Source: Flavihumibacter cheonanensis (GTDB taxonomy: Bacteria > Bacteroidota > Bacteroidia > Chitinophagales > Chitinophagaceae). Taken from it: 64,000 bases of DNA. The stretch lies in contig NZ_JAKRWF010000004.1 of assembly GCF_022352215.1 (NCBI RefSeq), positions 516,472 to 580,471 of the forward strand, given 5' to 3'. The notes below the pieces were generated by a model. The model worked only from the letters and a program-made list of their open reading frames with translations, ran no database searches and was not told where the DNA came from. The stretch's first letter is position 1. Each line of letters opens with the position of its first letter. Made by a program: the position numbers and the translations under genes. Shown here one piece after another: positions 43,042 through 52,058 of this stretch.

Positions 43042-43446
43042 CTACTTCAACATTCTCTTCAACAACGCAATCTGCTCATCTTTTTCCTTAAGTAGCTCTG
43101 CGTTCAGACGTTTAATTTCTTCCAATCCTTCTATCCATTTTTCAATGGGGTTAATATTAAATTGAGGATAATAATTATAACCATTTGATTGGTCATTAAA
43201 TGTATTCGATATGATGTTTATAGCCTGCTCCTCATCAAAATTTTGGATAGCTTCAACAGGTATTTTCAATACAGCAGAAATTTGCTCCAAAAGAGGCGCA
43301 TCGATGCTTTCTTTTTGCTCCAGTTGTGATATTTTCTTTTGGCTCCAATCCTCGCCCAGGCTAAAAGCCAGAGCTTCCTGCTTAATACCCAGCATTTCGC
43401 GGAAGCGCTTTACGTTACGGCCCTCGTGTATTTTTTTATTTGCCAT
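43042..43446 (-). CDS. XRE-family helix-turn-helix regulator with a coiled-coil tail
   Basis: 134 residues. HTH (about 10-65): VKRFREMLGIKQEALAFSLG, then WSQKKISQLEQKESIDAPLLEQI. The C-terminal tail (about 105-134) is a short coiled coil (GLEEIKRLNAELLKEKDEQIALL). The plan resembles transcription factors common in Bacteroidota mobile regions. It borders the gene-poor stretch that follows. Confidence 0.85.
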   Translation of the reverse strand: MANKKIHEGRNVKRFREMLGIKQEALAFSLGEDWSQKKISQLEQKESIDAPLLEQISAVLKIPVEAIQNFDEEQAINIISNTFNDQSNGYNYYPQFNINPIEKWIEGLEEIKRLNAELLKEKDEQIALLKRMLK

Positions 43447-44353
43447 ATTCAGAATTTTAAAAGGTCAAATTACAAGTTTCCCGGAGTTCCCAAGAATCAC
43501 CCAGATTAGTTAAGTTTGGTTTACCAATACAAAACTTTCACTAATAGGTGAAATTAAAAAATTTCCCGGACAGCAGAGATTTTCTCAGATTTTAGAGTTT
43601 ATTCCTCGACAACTGATTCATGGTGCTAACCGCAACACAAAGCTAGCCGGTAGTATAAAACCCTTTCATTGCGGATTCATCTGGTGAGTTTGCTATTTAG
43701 CGTATTCAGTAACTACAAAGGGCTAAGGGAGCTTTTTGAAGGGCTGCTATCCTGAGAGGCAAAGCTCTGTACCTTAAGTATTTTTACAAAAATGTTTATA
43801 TCAGGATTAAAAATAATGATACAGGATATTCTGATTTGCTCGGTCTATTCTCTTAAATATTCTTTTCCTCTAAGAATTACATATGTTCACGGGCAATTGA
43901 GAGAAAGTAGGTTATTAGGTTTAGACATGTTTAGACATAAAACAGACGCAATATGTTGTTTTTCAATACTGAATGTCTAAATGCATGCAACAAGCCATCT
44001 AAAAAAATCTTTAAACGAACCGTTTAGACAATATCCTCCCTGTTCTTTTAATCGCCAGAAAGAGTATAAATCATTGTGTGATAACATAGGACATGTTATG
44101 GTTTTAATGGCGGAATTTGTAATTCTCGTGAGTATTATAAATCCTGTCCCCTCGATTTTGAACCTAATTCCCTTCCTTTGAAAAATGCTGAAAATGTGGA
44201 TAACTACGCGCCTAACATTAGTTAAAATAAACGGTTGAAAAAATTTTTTCGAAGTTATGTGGGTACATATATTTGATGCGTTCCTGTTTCAATTTCTTAT
44301 GAATCACTTGTACCAGATGATTGCATGTAGTTTATAGTTAATGAAGAAATGAT
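43447..44353. other. Gene-poor AT-rich stretch
   Basis: About 900 bases with no convincing gene. Two weak frames (43792-43980 and 43981-44181, + strand) lack family features and any ribosome-binding signal I trust. It starts a region of different character: AT-rich, tiny ORFs and remnants up to 47.3 kb. Confidence 0.5.
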
Positions 44354-44572
44354 ATGGCAAAATTATTTTTTGCTGAGTTTGAGGATTTTCTACCAAATTC
44401 AGAGTGGGTGCGAGAATCAAAACTTCCCAGTCACTTATCCACATAGGTGGACATTTGCGGGTCGGTTTTTATTGAGGAGCCGACTACATTTGATTTACAC
44501 CGGCTGCCTATGAAAACAGAATATATCAACCAGCTGTGTAAAACTAGTTTATTTAGCAGGTTGAAATATTAG
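44354..44572 (+). pseudogene. Small gene with one in-frame TAG
   Basis: An ATG frame runs 30 codons (MAKLFFAEFEDFLPNSEWV) to a TAG at 44444-44446 and then continues in the same frame for 41 codons (EEPTTFDLHRLPMKTEYINQ) to a TAG at 44570. Both halves look protein-like, which suggests a gene with a premature amber codon. Family unknown. Confidence 0.35.
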
Positions 44573-44680
44573 GAAATTACAGTTTATAAGTTCTTTGTAA
44601 TGGATGAAAACAACGAGATCCCAGATTTGGGACTGGGACCTCGCATAATTTTAGGAGAGGCATAAACGCAGTATAAATAT

Positions 44681-44779
44681 ATGTACCCTATCTCCCTCCT
44701 ACAAATTGAGTTTTCCCCGAATGTTAATTATCTGAGACGCCTGCCCAAGGTGGGTCAAGTCTTAAAAATAGCTGTGTAA
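44681..44779 (+). CDS. Very small ORF, uncertain
   Basis: 32 residues (MYPISLLQIEFSPNVNYLRR, then LPKVGQVLKIAV). It lies 56 bases before the Cys-rich gene in the same orientation. Too short to judge by composition, and reported only because it is in a run of small co-directional frames. Confidence 0.25.
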   Translation: MYPISLLQIEFSPNVNYLRRLPKVGQVLKIAV

Positions 44780-44835
44780 TATTCATAGCCATCTGGTATT
44801 TCCCAGGTGATTTACTCACCCTTAATACCCAAGTT

Positions 44836-44988
44836 ATGACACAAAGTCAAAACACGGCGTATCAAGGTTCTTGTGAATTCTGTCGCGGGACCGGTTTTAT
44901 TTTCCGGAAGTGCATCAACAGAAAAGGGGTGACAATATGCCACCCCACGAAGTGTTACAAGATACCTTGTCCCCAGTGTAACGAATAG
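44836..44988 (+). CDS. Cys-rich zinc-finger-like mini-protein
   Basis: 50 residues with C-x2-C at 13-16 in CEFCRGTG (DnaJ-type CxxCxGxG), single Cys at 26, 35 and 40, His at 36, and a closing C-x2-C at 45-48. That is seven Cys and one His in 36 residues, enough for two zinc sites. A terminator follows 21 bases after the stop, supporting real expression. It may be an adaptor or a small nucleic-acid-binding protein; function unknown. Confidence 0.6.
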   Translation: MTQSQNTAYQGSCEFCRGTGFIFRKCINRKGVTICHPTKCYKIPCPQCNE

Positions 44989-45008
44989 TTGGAGCTATTT
45001 GGTACACA

Positions 45009-45039
45009 CCCCTGATGTTTCGCCATCCGGGGATTTTTT
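45009..45039 (+). terminator. Terminator after the Cys-rich mini-protein
   Basis: CCCC-T-GATG pairs with CATC-C-GGGG (one internal mismatch), then ATTTTTT. Confidence 0.7.
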
Positions 45040-45043
45040 AAAG

Positions 45044-45116
45044 GAGCCGGTGGCCAAGCTGGTTAAGGCACAGGACTGGTACTCCTGGACCGCGGGGTCG
45101 TAGACCGCCCGGCTCT
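45044..45116 (+). tRNA. tRNA-like element, anticodon GGT (Thr), abnormal T-arm
   Basis: Acceptor GAGCCGG pairs perfectly with CCGGCTC. D-arm GCC-AAGCTGGTTAA-GGC. Anticodon arm CAGGA-CTGGTAC-TCCTG (5 bp) gives GGT. The T-arm is poor: GCGG/CCGC with a GTCGTAG-type loop, lacking TTC. No CCA is encoded. A perfect 12-bp terminator follows at once. It may be a decayed or phage-type tRNA or a tRNA-like RNA. Confidence 0.5.
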
Positions 45117-45121
45117 CTTCG

Positions 45122-45153
45122 AAGACTATCAGGAAAACCTGATAGTCTTTTTT
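45122..45153 (+). terminator. Terminator after the GGT tRNA-like element
   Basis: Perfect 12-bp stem AAGACTATCAGG / CCTGATAGTCTT with an AAAA loop and a T run. Confidence 0.9.
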
Positions 45154-45692
45154 ATTTGAATTAGATGAAAGATCTGAGTAGAAAACGCTAGAAATAAGAG
45201 CATTATTATAACAGAACTCCTTTTGGATAGTTGGATAATAATTGGTTTTTCAGTGCTTAAGGAACCTTCTTAAGGAGATTCTCGCCCAAATATATGGGCA
45301 AAAATGATACCTGTATCTAGGTTTTGGGCATTTTTTGTCAAATCTGGGTCAATTTCAAGCTTTCTAAATCTAGTGGAATACTGTGAAGCATATTAAAATT
45401 CAGCTTCAAACATCCAACTTCAAAATAGCCTATATTGTCATCTACCTTTTCCGCAGAGTTAAATACATTTGGTATTTTAATAATTTTTTTGTATATTATT
45501 TTATAAGTTGAATCTCAGATTCTATCGAATCAATCTTCTTATATCACTCCTTCATTCGAGGGGGCTGTTATCAACAATAATATTTACTCCCGCAGCAATC
45601 ATTGAAAAAATATTGCTTGAAGATCATTTTTGTGCTCAAATGCGTCTATTTATTAAAGTATGCCGGACAAAACCGGATTTTATATACAAACA
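45154..45692. other. AT-rich stretch without a clear gene
   Basis: No convincing gene. Small inverted repeats are visible: CTTAAGgaaccttCTTAAG near 45258-45277 and GCCCAAATATATGGGC near 45286-45301. A TTG-initiated frame at 45508-45717 is judged not coding. Confidence 0.45.
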
Positions 45693-45812
45693 ATGGATAA
45701 TGAAAAAATGTCCTTAATAGAATTATTTGGACAACTGATCGTAATGGGATACTACTCCCTGGGTTTTAGAAAATTTGTGTTGGATTTGTTCAAGAAATCC
45801 AACACAGAATAA
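45693..45812 (+). CDS. Very small ORF, 39 residues
   Basis: MDNEKMSLIELFGQLIVMGY, then SLGFRKFVLDLFKKSNTE. An amphipathic helical pattern with a charged end makes it more protein-like than the surrounding frames. Family unknown. The next gene-like feature is on the other strand. Confidence 0.35.
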   Translation: MDNEKMSLIELFGQLIVMGYYSLGFRKFVLDLFKKSNTE

Positions 45813-45907
45813 GGTAGTTACAAAAGTTTCCGCTATGATGGAAAGTAAAGGTAGTTAATTTTTTATGAGAAACAAATCACCGCCAGTTAAAAAAAAACGC
45901 ATATTAA

Positions 45908-46144
45908 TTATAACCGAGTAATTGGTCCTGCCTTCCATTGATTTGAAAGCAGTTTAAAATTCTTTTGCTCTAACTTTTCAAAGAAAGTCAGATCACAGGT
46001 AAGATCGTAAACATAAGGGAGGAATATCTGCAGGGGCAATGCCTGTTCAAGGAGAATCATTGACAGCTGGATCTCGACCCAATCAGATATGATCTTCCAT
46101 GCGGTTCTGGAGGCTTGCTCCCGGATACGTTTCTCTGTTGCTGA
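45908..46144 (-). pseudogene. N-terminally truncated gene remnant
   Basis: An open frame of 78 codons with no usable start codon: a TAA lies directly before it at 46145. It encodes [20 protein letters not shown], then [18 protein letters not shown] and LPYVYD, ending ITRL. The A-x-x-T-A-W-x-I-x-x-D-W-V-E segment reminds me of small conserved proteins in bacterial plasmids and phages, but I cannot name the family. The missing start and its setting suggest a relic of a mobile element. Confidence 0.5.
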
Positions 46145-46461
46145 TTAAGGACGCTTTACTTATTTCCAGAGTGCCTATTAGCAAAGCTCAATTCTTGCAG
46201 GCAGCTTGAAGATCATTGGCTGGGTATTTACCATAATCCGGAAGGTTATGGCTATTCACACACCATCCTCATACTTTTTGGAGATATATGTGGTTCCAGT
46301 TGCTTCCAAGTTCTGTTCCATCGCCCATGAAGGTGGATGCAGGAACGTTGGAAGTGTAATTTTTAAGGTTTATATTATGATTTTTTTAAGGTGTGGTTGT
46401 TGTTGTAATGAATTCATAAATGTATTATTGTAATGGTCACTCCGATTTGGTCAATGATCAA

Positions 46462-46550
46462 TTCGGGGTGGCAGAGTGGCTTAATGCGCCCGATTGAAAA
46501 CCGGGTATGCTCTTCACGGGGTATCGTGGGTTCGAATCCCACCCCCGCCG
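46462..46550 (+). tRNA. tRNA-Ser-like element (long variable arm) with an odd anticodon
   Basis: The body matches type II serine tRNAs: TGGCAGAGTGGCTTAATGCG D-arm, long variable arm (46506-46526), and a perfect T-arm GTGGG-TTCGAAT-CCCAC. The anticodon arm CCCGA-TTGAAAA-CCGGG has an A-C mismatch and would place GAA (Phe) at the anticodon, one base out of register with TGA (Ser). The acceptor pairs over only 5 of 7 positions (TTCGGGG / CCCCGCC), and CCA is not encoded. It is probably a decayed tRNA-Ser, but it has its own terminator. Confidence 0.55.
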
Positions 46551-46562
46551 CTGCCGAAAGGC

Positions 46563-46609
46563 AAGCCCCCCCAGATAGAAATCACTAGGATTCTAACTGA
46601 GGGGGCTTT
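46563..46609 (+). terminator. Terminator after the tRNA-Ser-like element
   Basis: Outer stem AAGCCCCC / GGGGGCTT and inner stem TAGAA / TTCTA, short T run. Confidence 0.75.
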
Positions 46610-46710
46610 AACGGTTTTTAAACAGGAGCTGTTTAGTTTTCTCTTCAATAATTTATTTTTTAAGTTTAAATGAATGTTTTTTCATCTTCATTATTGGTAA
46701 AATTTCTGTT

Positions 46711-46998
46711 ATGAATGAATTGACAATTAATGTGATACATCCCGTTCTTGGAGAGATAATTGTAAAAGTCCAAAAAGCGTATGGTAAATACCAACACCCA
46801 ACATTTATTATATTTATTGGTGATAATTTTTTAGGTTACCTAATTAAAGATCTAAAATGGCAGTTCTTTATGACGCCAGAAAATGATGATATAAAAACTG
46901 AGGGATTTGCAGTTGCAATTGGTGAGCATATTGAAAAAAACTTCAACATAATTGAGGATAATTCTCATGAAGAATTAAACTCTGAAGAATTCAATTAG
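46711..46998 (+). CDS. Hypothetical protein, possibly longer through a TAG
   Basis: 95 residues (MNELTINVIHPVLGEIIVKV start, acidic end EELNSEEFN). Alternating strands then a helix. Directly after the TAG (46996-46998) the same frame continues for 20 codons with a protein-like sequence (APEFDKTWKNWQKRRIY) to a TGA at 47059. Either the gene has gained an early stop or translation reads through. Family not recognised. Confidence 0.6.
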   Translation: MNELTINVIHPVLGEIIVKVQKAYGKYQHPTFIIFIGDNFLGYLIKDLKWQFFMTPENDDIKTEGFAVAIGEHIEKNFNIIEDNSHEELNSEEFN

Positions 46999-47333
46999 TA
47001 CTTAGAAGCACCTGAGTTTGATAAAACGTGGAAAAACTGGCAGAAGCGACGTATTTATTGAGAACCTAATTGAATGATTGATGTAGGCCATCTTATTCAT
47101 TAAGGGCAATTCATTTTCACAAATCCTAAAGGCTGACAGTAGGCAGACAGAATCCAAAGTCCAACTCATCACTTATTCTTTACCATTGGTAAAAGTTGCT
47201 TTTTAAAAGCCTGGTTCTATCGCAAATAGATAGTACTTCTCGCCAAGAACCAGGTAGCTACATACCACCTACCCATCATAACTACCACAAACTCAACATT
47301 TTTAGTATTTTGTGTCGTAAACCCTTCCACAAA
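46999..47333. other. Intergenic stretch before hsdR
   Basis: Apart from the possible read-through tail to 47061, I see no gene. The promoter of the restriction operon should lie here, but no clean TTTG / TAnnTTTG pair is visible. Confidence 0.4.
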
Positions 47334-49730
47334 ATGCTCGATAAGAAGACCTTATCTGAACGGGACATTTGTACCAAGTTCATTACCCCGGCCATTGAAA
47401 AAGCTGGCTGGGATAAGATGTCCCAATATTTAGAGGAGGTATCCTTTACAGATGGAAAGATATATGTGAGAGGCCGAATAACTGCCAGGGGGGAACAAAA
47501 AAGGGCTGATTATATCCTCTACTTTAAGCCAAATATTCCCATTGCCATTATCGAAGCCAAAGACAACCGCCACCGGGTGGGTGCAGGAATGCAGCAGGCG
47601 TTGAATTATGCCCGAATTCTGGACATCCCCTGTGTATTCAGCAGCAACGGAGATGGCTTCTTATTTCATGACAGAACAGCCACAGATGGTAATCTGGAAA
47701 CCGAACTGGCACTGGATGCGTTCCCAACTCCAGAAATGCTGTGGGAGAAGTACAAGACATTTAAAGGCATTGTTACCCCGGAGGCTGAAAGGATTACCAT
47801 ACAGGATTACTACTTCGATGGTTCAGGTCGCAAACCAAGATACTACCAGCAGATTGCGATTAACAGGACCGTTGAAGCCATCGCAAAAGGCCAGAACAGA
47901 ATTTTACTGGTTATGGCCACAGGTACGGGAAAGACATATACAGCTTTTCAAATTATTCATAGATTATGGAAAAGCGGAGCCAAGAAAAGAATCTTGTTTC
48001 TGGCTGACCGGAATGCCCTGATTGACCAGACAAGACGAGGTGATTTCAAACACTTCAGGGATAAGATGACCGTGGTGAAACAACGGCAGGTGGATAAAAG
48101 CTATGAAATTTATCTGGCATTGTATCAGGGGCTATCCGGCTCCACAGAAGATGCCAACATCTACAAACAATTCTCTCCTGATTTCTTTGATTTGATTATC
48201 ATTGATGAGTGCCACAGGGGGAGTGCCAAGGAAGATAGTGCATGGAGGGAGATTCTCAGTTATTACAAGAACGCTACACATATCGGTTTAACGGCCACAC
48301 CTAAAGAAACAAAGGAAACCAGCAACATTGAATACTTTGGAGATCCTGTATATACTTATTCATTGAAACAGGGTATTGATGATGGCTTCTTAGCTCCTTA
48401 CCGGGTTATCCGTATTGGGCTTGATATAGATTTGGAAGGATGGAGACCACCCAAAGGATTTAAGGATAAGAATGGCAAAGTAGTAGAGGACAGAATTTAT
48501 AACCGAACGGATTTTGACACCAACCTTGTTGTAGAAGAACGAAGAAAGCTGGTGGTGAAAAAAATATCGGAGTTTCTTAAAGGGTATGATCGATTTGCCA
48601 AAACTATTGTATTCTGTTGCGATATTGAACATGCGGAAGCTATGACCAGCTTACTCAGAAATGAAAACGCTGATATAGCTGGCGAGAACTACAAATATGT
48701 AATGCAGATAACAGGTGATAATGATGAAGGTAAAAGAGAGCTCGACAACTTTATAAATCCGGAAGAAAAATACCCCGTCATTGCGACCACATCAGAATTA
48801 ATGACCACCGGGGTAGATGCCCAGACCTGTAAAGTAATTGTGCTGGACAGTGAGATAAAATCAATGACCAAGTTCAAACAGATTATCGGTAGGGGAACCC
48901 GTATAAATGAAGAATATGGGAAGCTTTATTTTACCATCCTTGATTTCAGGAATGTGACCGACTTGTTTGCGGATAAAGACTTCGATGGTGATCCTATACG
49001 AGTAAAACCGGTATCTGAAGAAACTGACCTTGTAGATATTATTGATGAAGAGGAAACTGATACAACCCCGATAATAGATGAAATAACTGGAGCGGAAATA
49101 GAAATAGCCAAGCCAGCACCCCGGTACCCGCAAAATGAAACCTCAAGTACTGTTCAGGAAGGTCCAAGAGAAAAGGTATTTGTGAACGGCATAAATGTCT
49201 CTGTATTGGTAAGCCGGGAAATGTATTTCGACAATCAGGGAAAGCCTATTACTACCAGTCTGAAAGATCATACCAAGAAAATCATTCAGGAACAATTTGC
49301 TTCGTTGGATGAATTTCTGAGAAAGTGGAATAACATGGAAAAGAAGGAAGCCCTCATTGAAGAATTACAAAATCAGGGAGTATTGGTAGAAGCTTTATAT
49401 GATGCCGTAGGAAGGGAAGTTGATTTGTTCGACCTCATTTGCCATGTAGCTTATGACCAGCCACCGCTGACAAGGAAGGAAAGAGCCAACAATGTGAAAA
49501 AGCGGAATTATTTTACCAAGTACGGTGAACAGGCAAGGAAAGTGCTGGAAGCCTTATTGGATAAATACGCGGATGAAGGAATAGAAAATATTGAAAGCAT
49601 GGAAGTGTTGAAAGTGAAGCCCCTTACTGATTATGGCTCTCCGGTTGAAATAATAAAAGAGTTTGGCAGTAGGGAAAAATATCTGGAAGCTTTAAAGGAT
49701 TTGGAAAAAGAACTCTATAAATCTGCTTAA
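47334..49730 (+). CDS. hsdR: Type I restriction enzyme R subunit (EcoEI-like HsdR)
   Basis: 798 residues from the ATG at 47334; the frame extends upstream but MLDKKTLSERDICTKFITPA matches the family start. The PD-(D/E)xK nuclease is at RADYILYF...IIEAK (D59, E74, K76). Helicase motifs: MATGTGKTYTAFQI (I), IIIDECHRGS (II, DECH), LTATP (III) and QIIGRGTRI (VI). A C-terminal helical domain contacts HsdM. The enzyme translocates DNA and cleaves unmodified targets. The next gene starts directly at its stop. Confidence 0.95.
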   Translation: MLDKKTLSERDICTKFITPAIEKAGWDKMSQYLEEVSFTDGKIYVRGRITARGEQKRADYILYFKPNIPIAIIEAKDNRHRVGAGMQQALNYARILDIPCVFSSNGDGFLFHDRTATDGNLETELALDAFPTPEMLWEKYKTFKGIVTPEAERITIQDYYFDGSGRKPRYYQQIAINRTVEAIAKGQNRILLVMATGTGKTYTAFQIIHRLWKSGAKKRILFLADRNALIDQTRRGDFKHFRDKMTVVKQRQVDKSYEIYLALYQGLSGSTEDANIYKQFSPDFFDLIIIDECHRGSAKEDSAWREILSYYKNATHIGLTATPKETKETSNIEYFGDPVYTYSLKQGIDDGFLAPYRVIRIGLDIDLEGWRPPKGFKDKNGKVVEDRIYNRTDFDTNLVVEERRKLVVKKISEFLKGYDRFAKTIVFCCDIEHAEAMTSLLRNENADIAGENYKYVMQITGDNDEGKRELDNFINPEEKYPVIATTSELMTTGVDAQTCKVIVLDSEIKSMTKFKQIIGRGTRINEEYGKLYFTILDFRNVTDLFADKDFDGDPIRVKPVSEETDLVDIIDEEETDTTPIIDEITGAEIEIAKPAPRYPQNETSSTVQEGPREKVFVNGINVSVLVSREMYFDNQGKPITTSLKDHTKKIIQEQFASLDEFLRKWNNMEKKEALIEELQNQGVLVEALYDAVGREVDLFDLICHVAYDQPPLTRKERANNVKKRNYFTKYGEQARKVLEALLDKYADEGIENIESMEVLKVKPLTDYGSPVEIIKEFGSREKYLEALKDLEKELYKSA

Positions 49731-51872
49731 ATGAAAATTCGACAAATTTTGGATAAGATTGATGAAAACCAGTTATTCGTTCCGGCCTTTCAACGTGAGT
49801 ATGTTTGGAAGAGAAATGATGCAAAGAATTTAATTTCTTCTTTAATAAAGGATTACCCAACCGGAACAATGCTTACCTGGGAAACCAACAATCCGCCTGA
49901 GTTAAAGGGCAAGTACAAATACAATGAAAACAAAGGAGCTGTAAAAATTATTCTTGATGGCCAGCAACGTATTACCACCCTTTATATGTTGATGAGGGGA
50001 GAGATACCTCCTTATTATACAGAAATGGAAATAGAAAATGACGTCCGTAATCTATATGTGAATGTTGAAACTCAAGAACTGGAATATTACAAAGTAAAAG
50101 TTATGGAGAATAACCCACTTTGGGTAAACATAACTGACATATTTAAAGGGAAAGTAAGGGAGCGGGACATTACAGATGAATTGGAAAAAAGGAACAACGG
50201 CGAAAGATTACCCCGTGAACGAGAAACTACTATTTCAAATAATATTCGAGCTATAGAACGAATAGAGGATAGAGATTTTTTAGAACAGATAATTCCGGTA
50301 AAAGCTTCAATTAAAGAGGCTATTGACATTTTCTACATTGTAAATGCCAGCGGAGTTAACCTTACAGATGCAGAATTGGCATTAGCCCAGATTTCAGGGT
50401 ATTGGCCGAATGCAAGGAATTTATTCAAGAAGAAACTACAGGACTTAGAAAAGCAGGGTTGGGTGTTTAAACTTGACTTTGTTGTTTATGCCTTGCTGGC
50501 CGTTACTCACAGAATTGGCTCTAAAATGGAAAAGCTTCATACGGCAGACAATAAAGAAAAACTAATTGAAGCTTGGAACAAGCTTGATAACAGCGTACTA
50601 GACTATGTTTGTAATTTATTACAAAGTCAGGCGTATATTGACCATACCGATGAAATAAATTCAGTATATGCTCTCATTCCAATAATCACATTTACATTTA
50701 ACAAGCCTGACAATAAACTGAATGAGGAGGAGATTAAAAAGGCTATCAAATGGTTTTACTATTCTCAAATAAGATTCAGATATATTAGCCAATTACCACA
50801 AAAGCTGGATAAAGACATTGGGATAATTTGTGATAATCCGAATCCTTTTGACACTCTGCTTGCCTTGATTGATGAGGAACGACCATTGGAAATTAAACCA
50901 TCTGAGTTTATCGGACGTGATATTCGTCACCCACTTTTTTCTTTAATGAAATGGTACTTCAAAAGTAGAGGAGCAGTTTGTCTCGGTACCGGACTATCGC
51001 TGAGAAAGAATATGGGAAAGAAATATACTTTGGAACGTGATCACATTTTTGCATATTCTGTATTGCGTGACTCTGGTATCTATGATATGGATAACCAGTT
51101 TCATTATGCTATTGCGCAAGAAGTTACTAATCGAGCTATACTTACTTCTACAGAGAATAGGGAAAAATCTGCTACATATGCAGAGGTCTATCTTAAAAGA
51201 GTAAAAAAAGAATTCCCGAATGCTTTAAAACTTCAGTGTATTCCTGAAGATGAAAACCTCTGGAAAGTTGAAAACTATGAGAAGTTTTTGGATGTAAGAA
51301 GAGAAATACTAGCAAATGAGTTGAATACATATCTAACAAACATCTCTATTGGTCAGGTTAATGTATCAACTACTATTGATTTGTTGGATATGATACAGTC
51401 AGGGGAGCATGGGTTTCTTGAGTTCAAGTCTTCAATGCGTTGGAACTGGAAAGAAAATCGTCTTGACAAAAAGATAGAAGAAATTATTCTTAAAACTATT
51501 TCAGCCTTCAGTAATGCGCAAGGTGGCAAATTATTAATTGGTGTATCCGATGAGGGAGATATATTGGGTTTAGAATCTGATTACAATACTTTCAAGGAAG
51601 CAAACAAAGACAATTTTGAACTACACCTAAGAAATATCGTGAATAAGTCCTTTGGAAAAGAATTCGGGGCATTGAATCTCACAGTAAGGTTTCCTATCGT
51701 GAATGATATTGAGATTTGTGAGATTGATATCAAGGCTGGAAAAGCTCCCTTGTACTGTGATGTTGGTGATAAGAACGGTGCACTTCAGAAGAAATTCTAT
51801 GTTCGTAGTGGAAACACATCTCAGGAATTGGATATAGAAGAGACTGCCTCATATATTAAAAAGCGTTTCTAA
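49731..51872 (+). CDS. DUF262 / HNH-like / AlbA_2 fusion protein inside the RM operon
   Basis: 713 residues in three parts. DUF262 (GmrS-like) at about 1-230: FQREYVW (20-26) and ILDGQQR (74-80). A GmrSD-type C-terminal nuclease region with LERDHIF (about 433) and NRAILTSTENREKS (about 465). From about 557 to the end there is an AlbA_2 (Schlafen-type) domain: HGFLEFKSSMRWNWKE and ISAFSNAQGGKLLIGVSDEG. GmrSD proteins cut DNA with modified bases using NTP; AlbA_2 domains are common in defence genes. The position between hsdR and hsdM is unusual. Confidence 0.85.
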   Translation: MKIRQILDKIDENQLFVPAFQREYVWKRNDAKNLISSLIKDYPTGTMLTWETNNPPELKGKYKYNENKGAVKIILDGQQRITTLYMLMRGEIPPYYTEMEIENDVRNLYVNVETQELEYYKVKVMENNPLWVNITDIFKGKVRERDITDELEKRNNGERLPRERETTISNNIRAIERIEDRDFLEQIIPVKASIKEAIDIFYIVNASGVNLTDAELALAQISGYWPNARNLFKKKLQDLEKQGWVFKLDFVVYALLAVTHRIGSKMEKLHTADNKEKLIEAWNKLDNSVLDYVCNLLQSQAYIDHTDEINSVYALIPIITFTFNKPDNKLNEEEIKKAIKWFYYSQIRFRYISQLPQKLDKDIGIICDNPNPFDTLLALIDEERPLEIKPSEFIGRDIRHPLFSLMKWYFKSRGAVCLGTGLSLRKNMGKKYTLERDHIFAYSVLRDSGIYDMDNQFHYAIAQEVTNRAILTSTENREKSATYAEVYLKRVKKEFPNALKLQCIPEDENLWKVENYEKFLDVRREILANELNTYLTNISIGQVNVSTTIDLLDMIQSGEHGFLEFKSSMRWNWKENRLDKKIEEIILKTISAFSNAQGGKLLIGVSDEGDILGLESDYNTFKEANKDNFELHLRNIVNKSFGKEFGALNLTVRFPIVNDIEICEIDIKAGKAPLYCDVGDKNGALQKKFYVRSGNTSQELDIEETASYIKKRF

Positions 51873-52058
51873 AACTTGTTGTCCGAAAGATTCCCAGCCT
51901 ATTTTGGCGATGGTATCGATAATACTTGTATGACCTATGCGTGAAGTATCAGACAAACTACAAATTTGAACCTGTGCAAAGATTGACTTCGATAATGGAA
52001 TATTTTATTGAGTATTAGAGCAAAACACGGAGTAAGAAAAAAGCAATAAAGAATAAAA

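Noticed and set aside
43792..44181. Two small frames in the gene-poor region
   Set aside because: No family resemblance or coupled neighbour; composition fits chance frames in AT-rich DNA.
46206..46433. 75-residue plus-strand frame
   Set aside because: Composition is unlike a protein (hydrophobic and Cys-rich end), and the start lies in the untranslated part of a remnant region.
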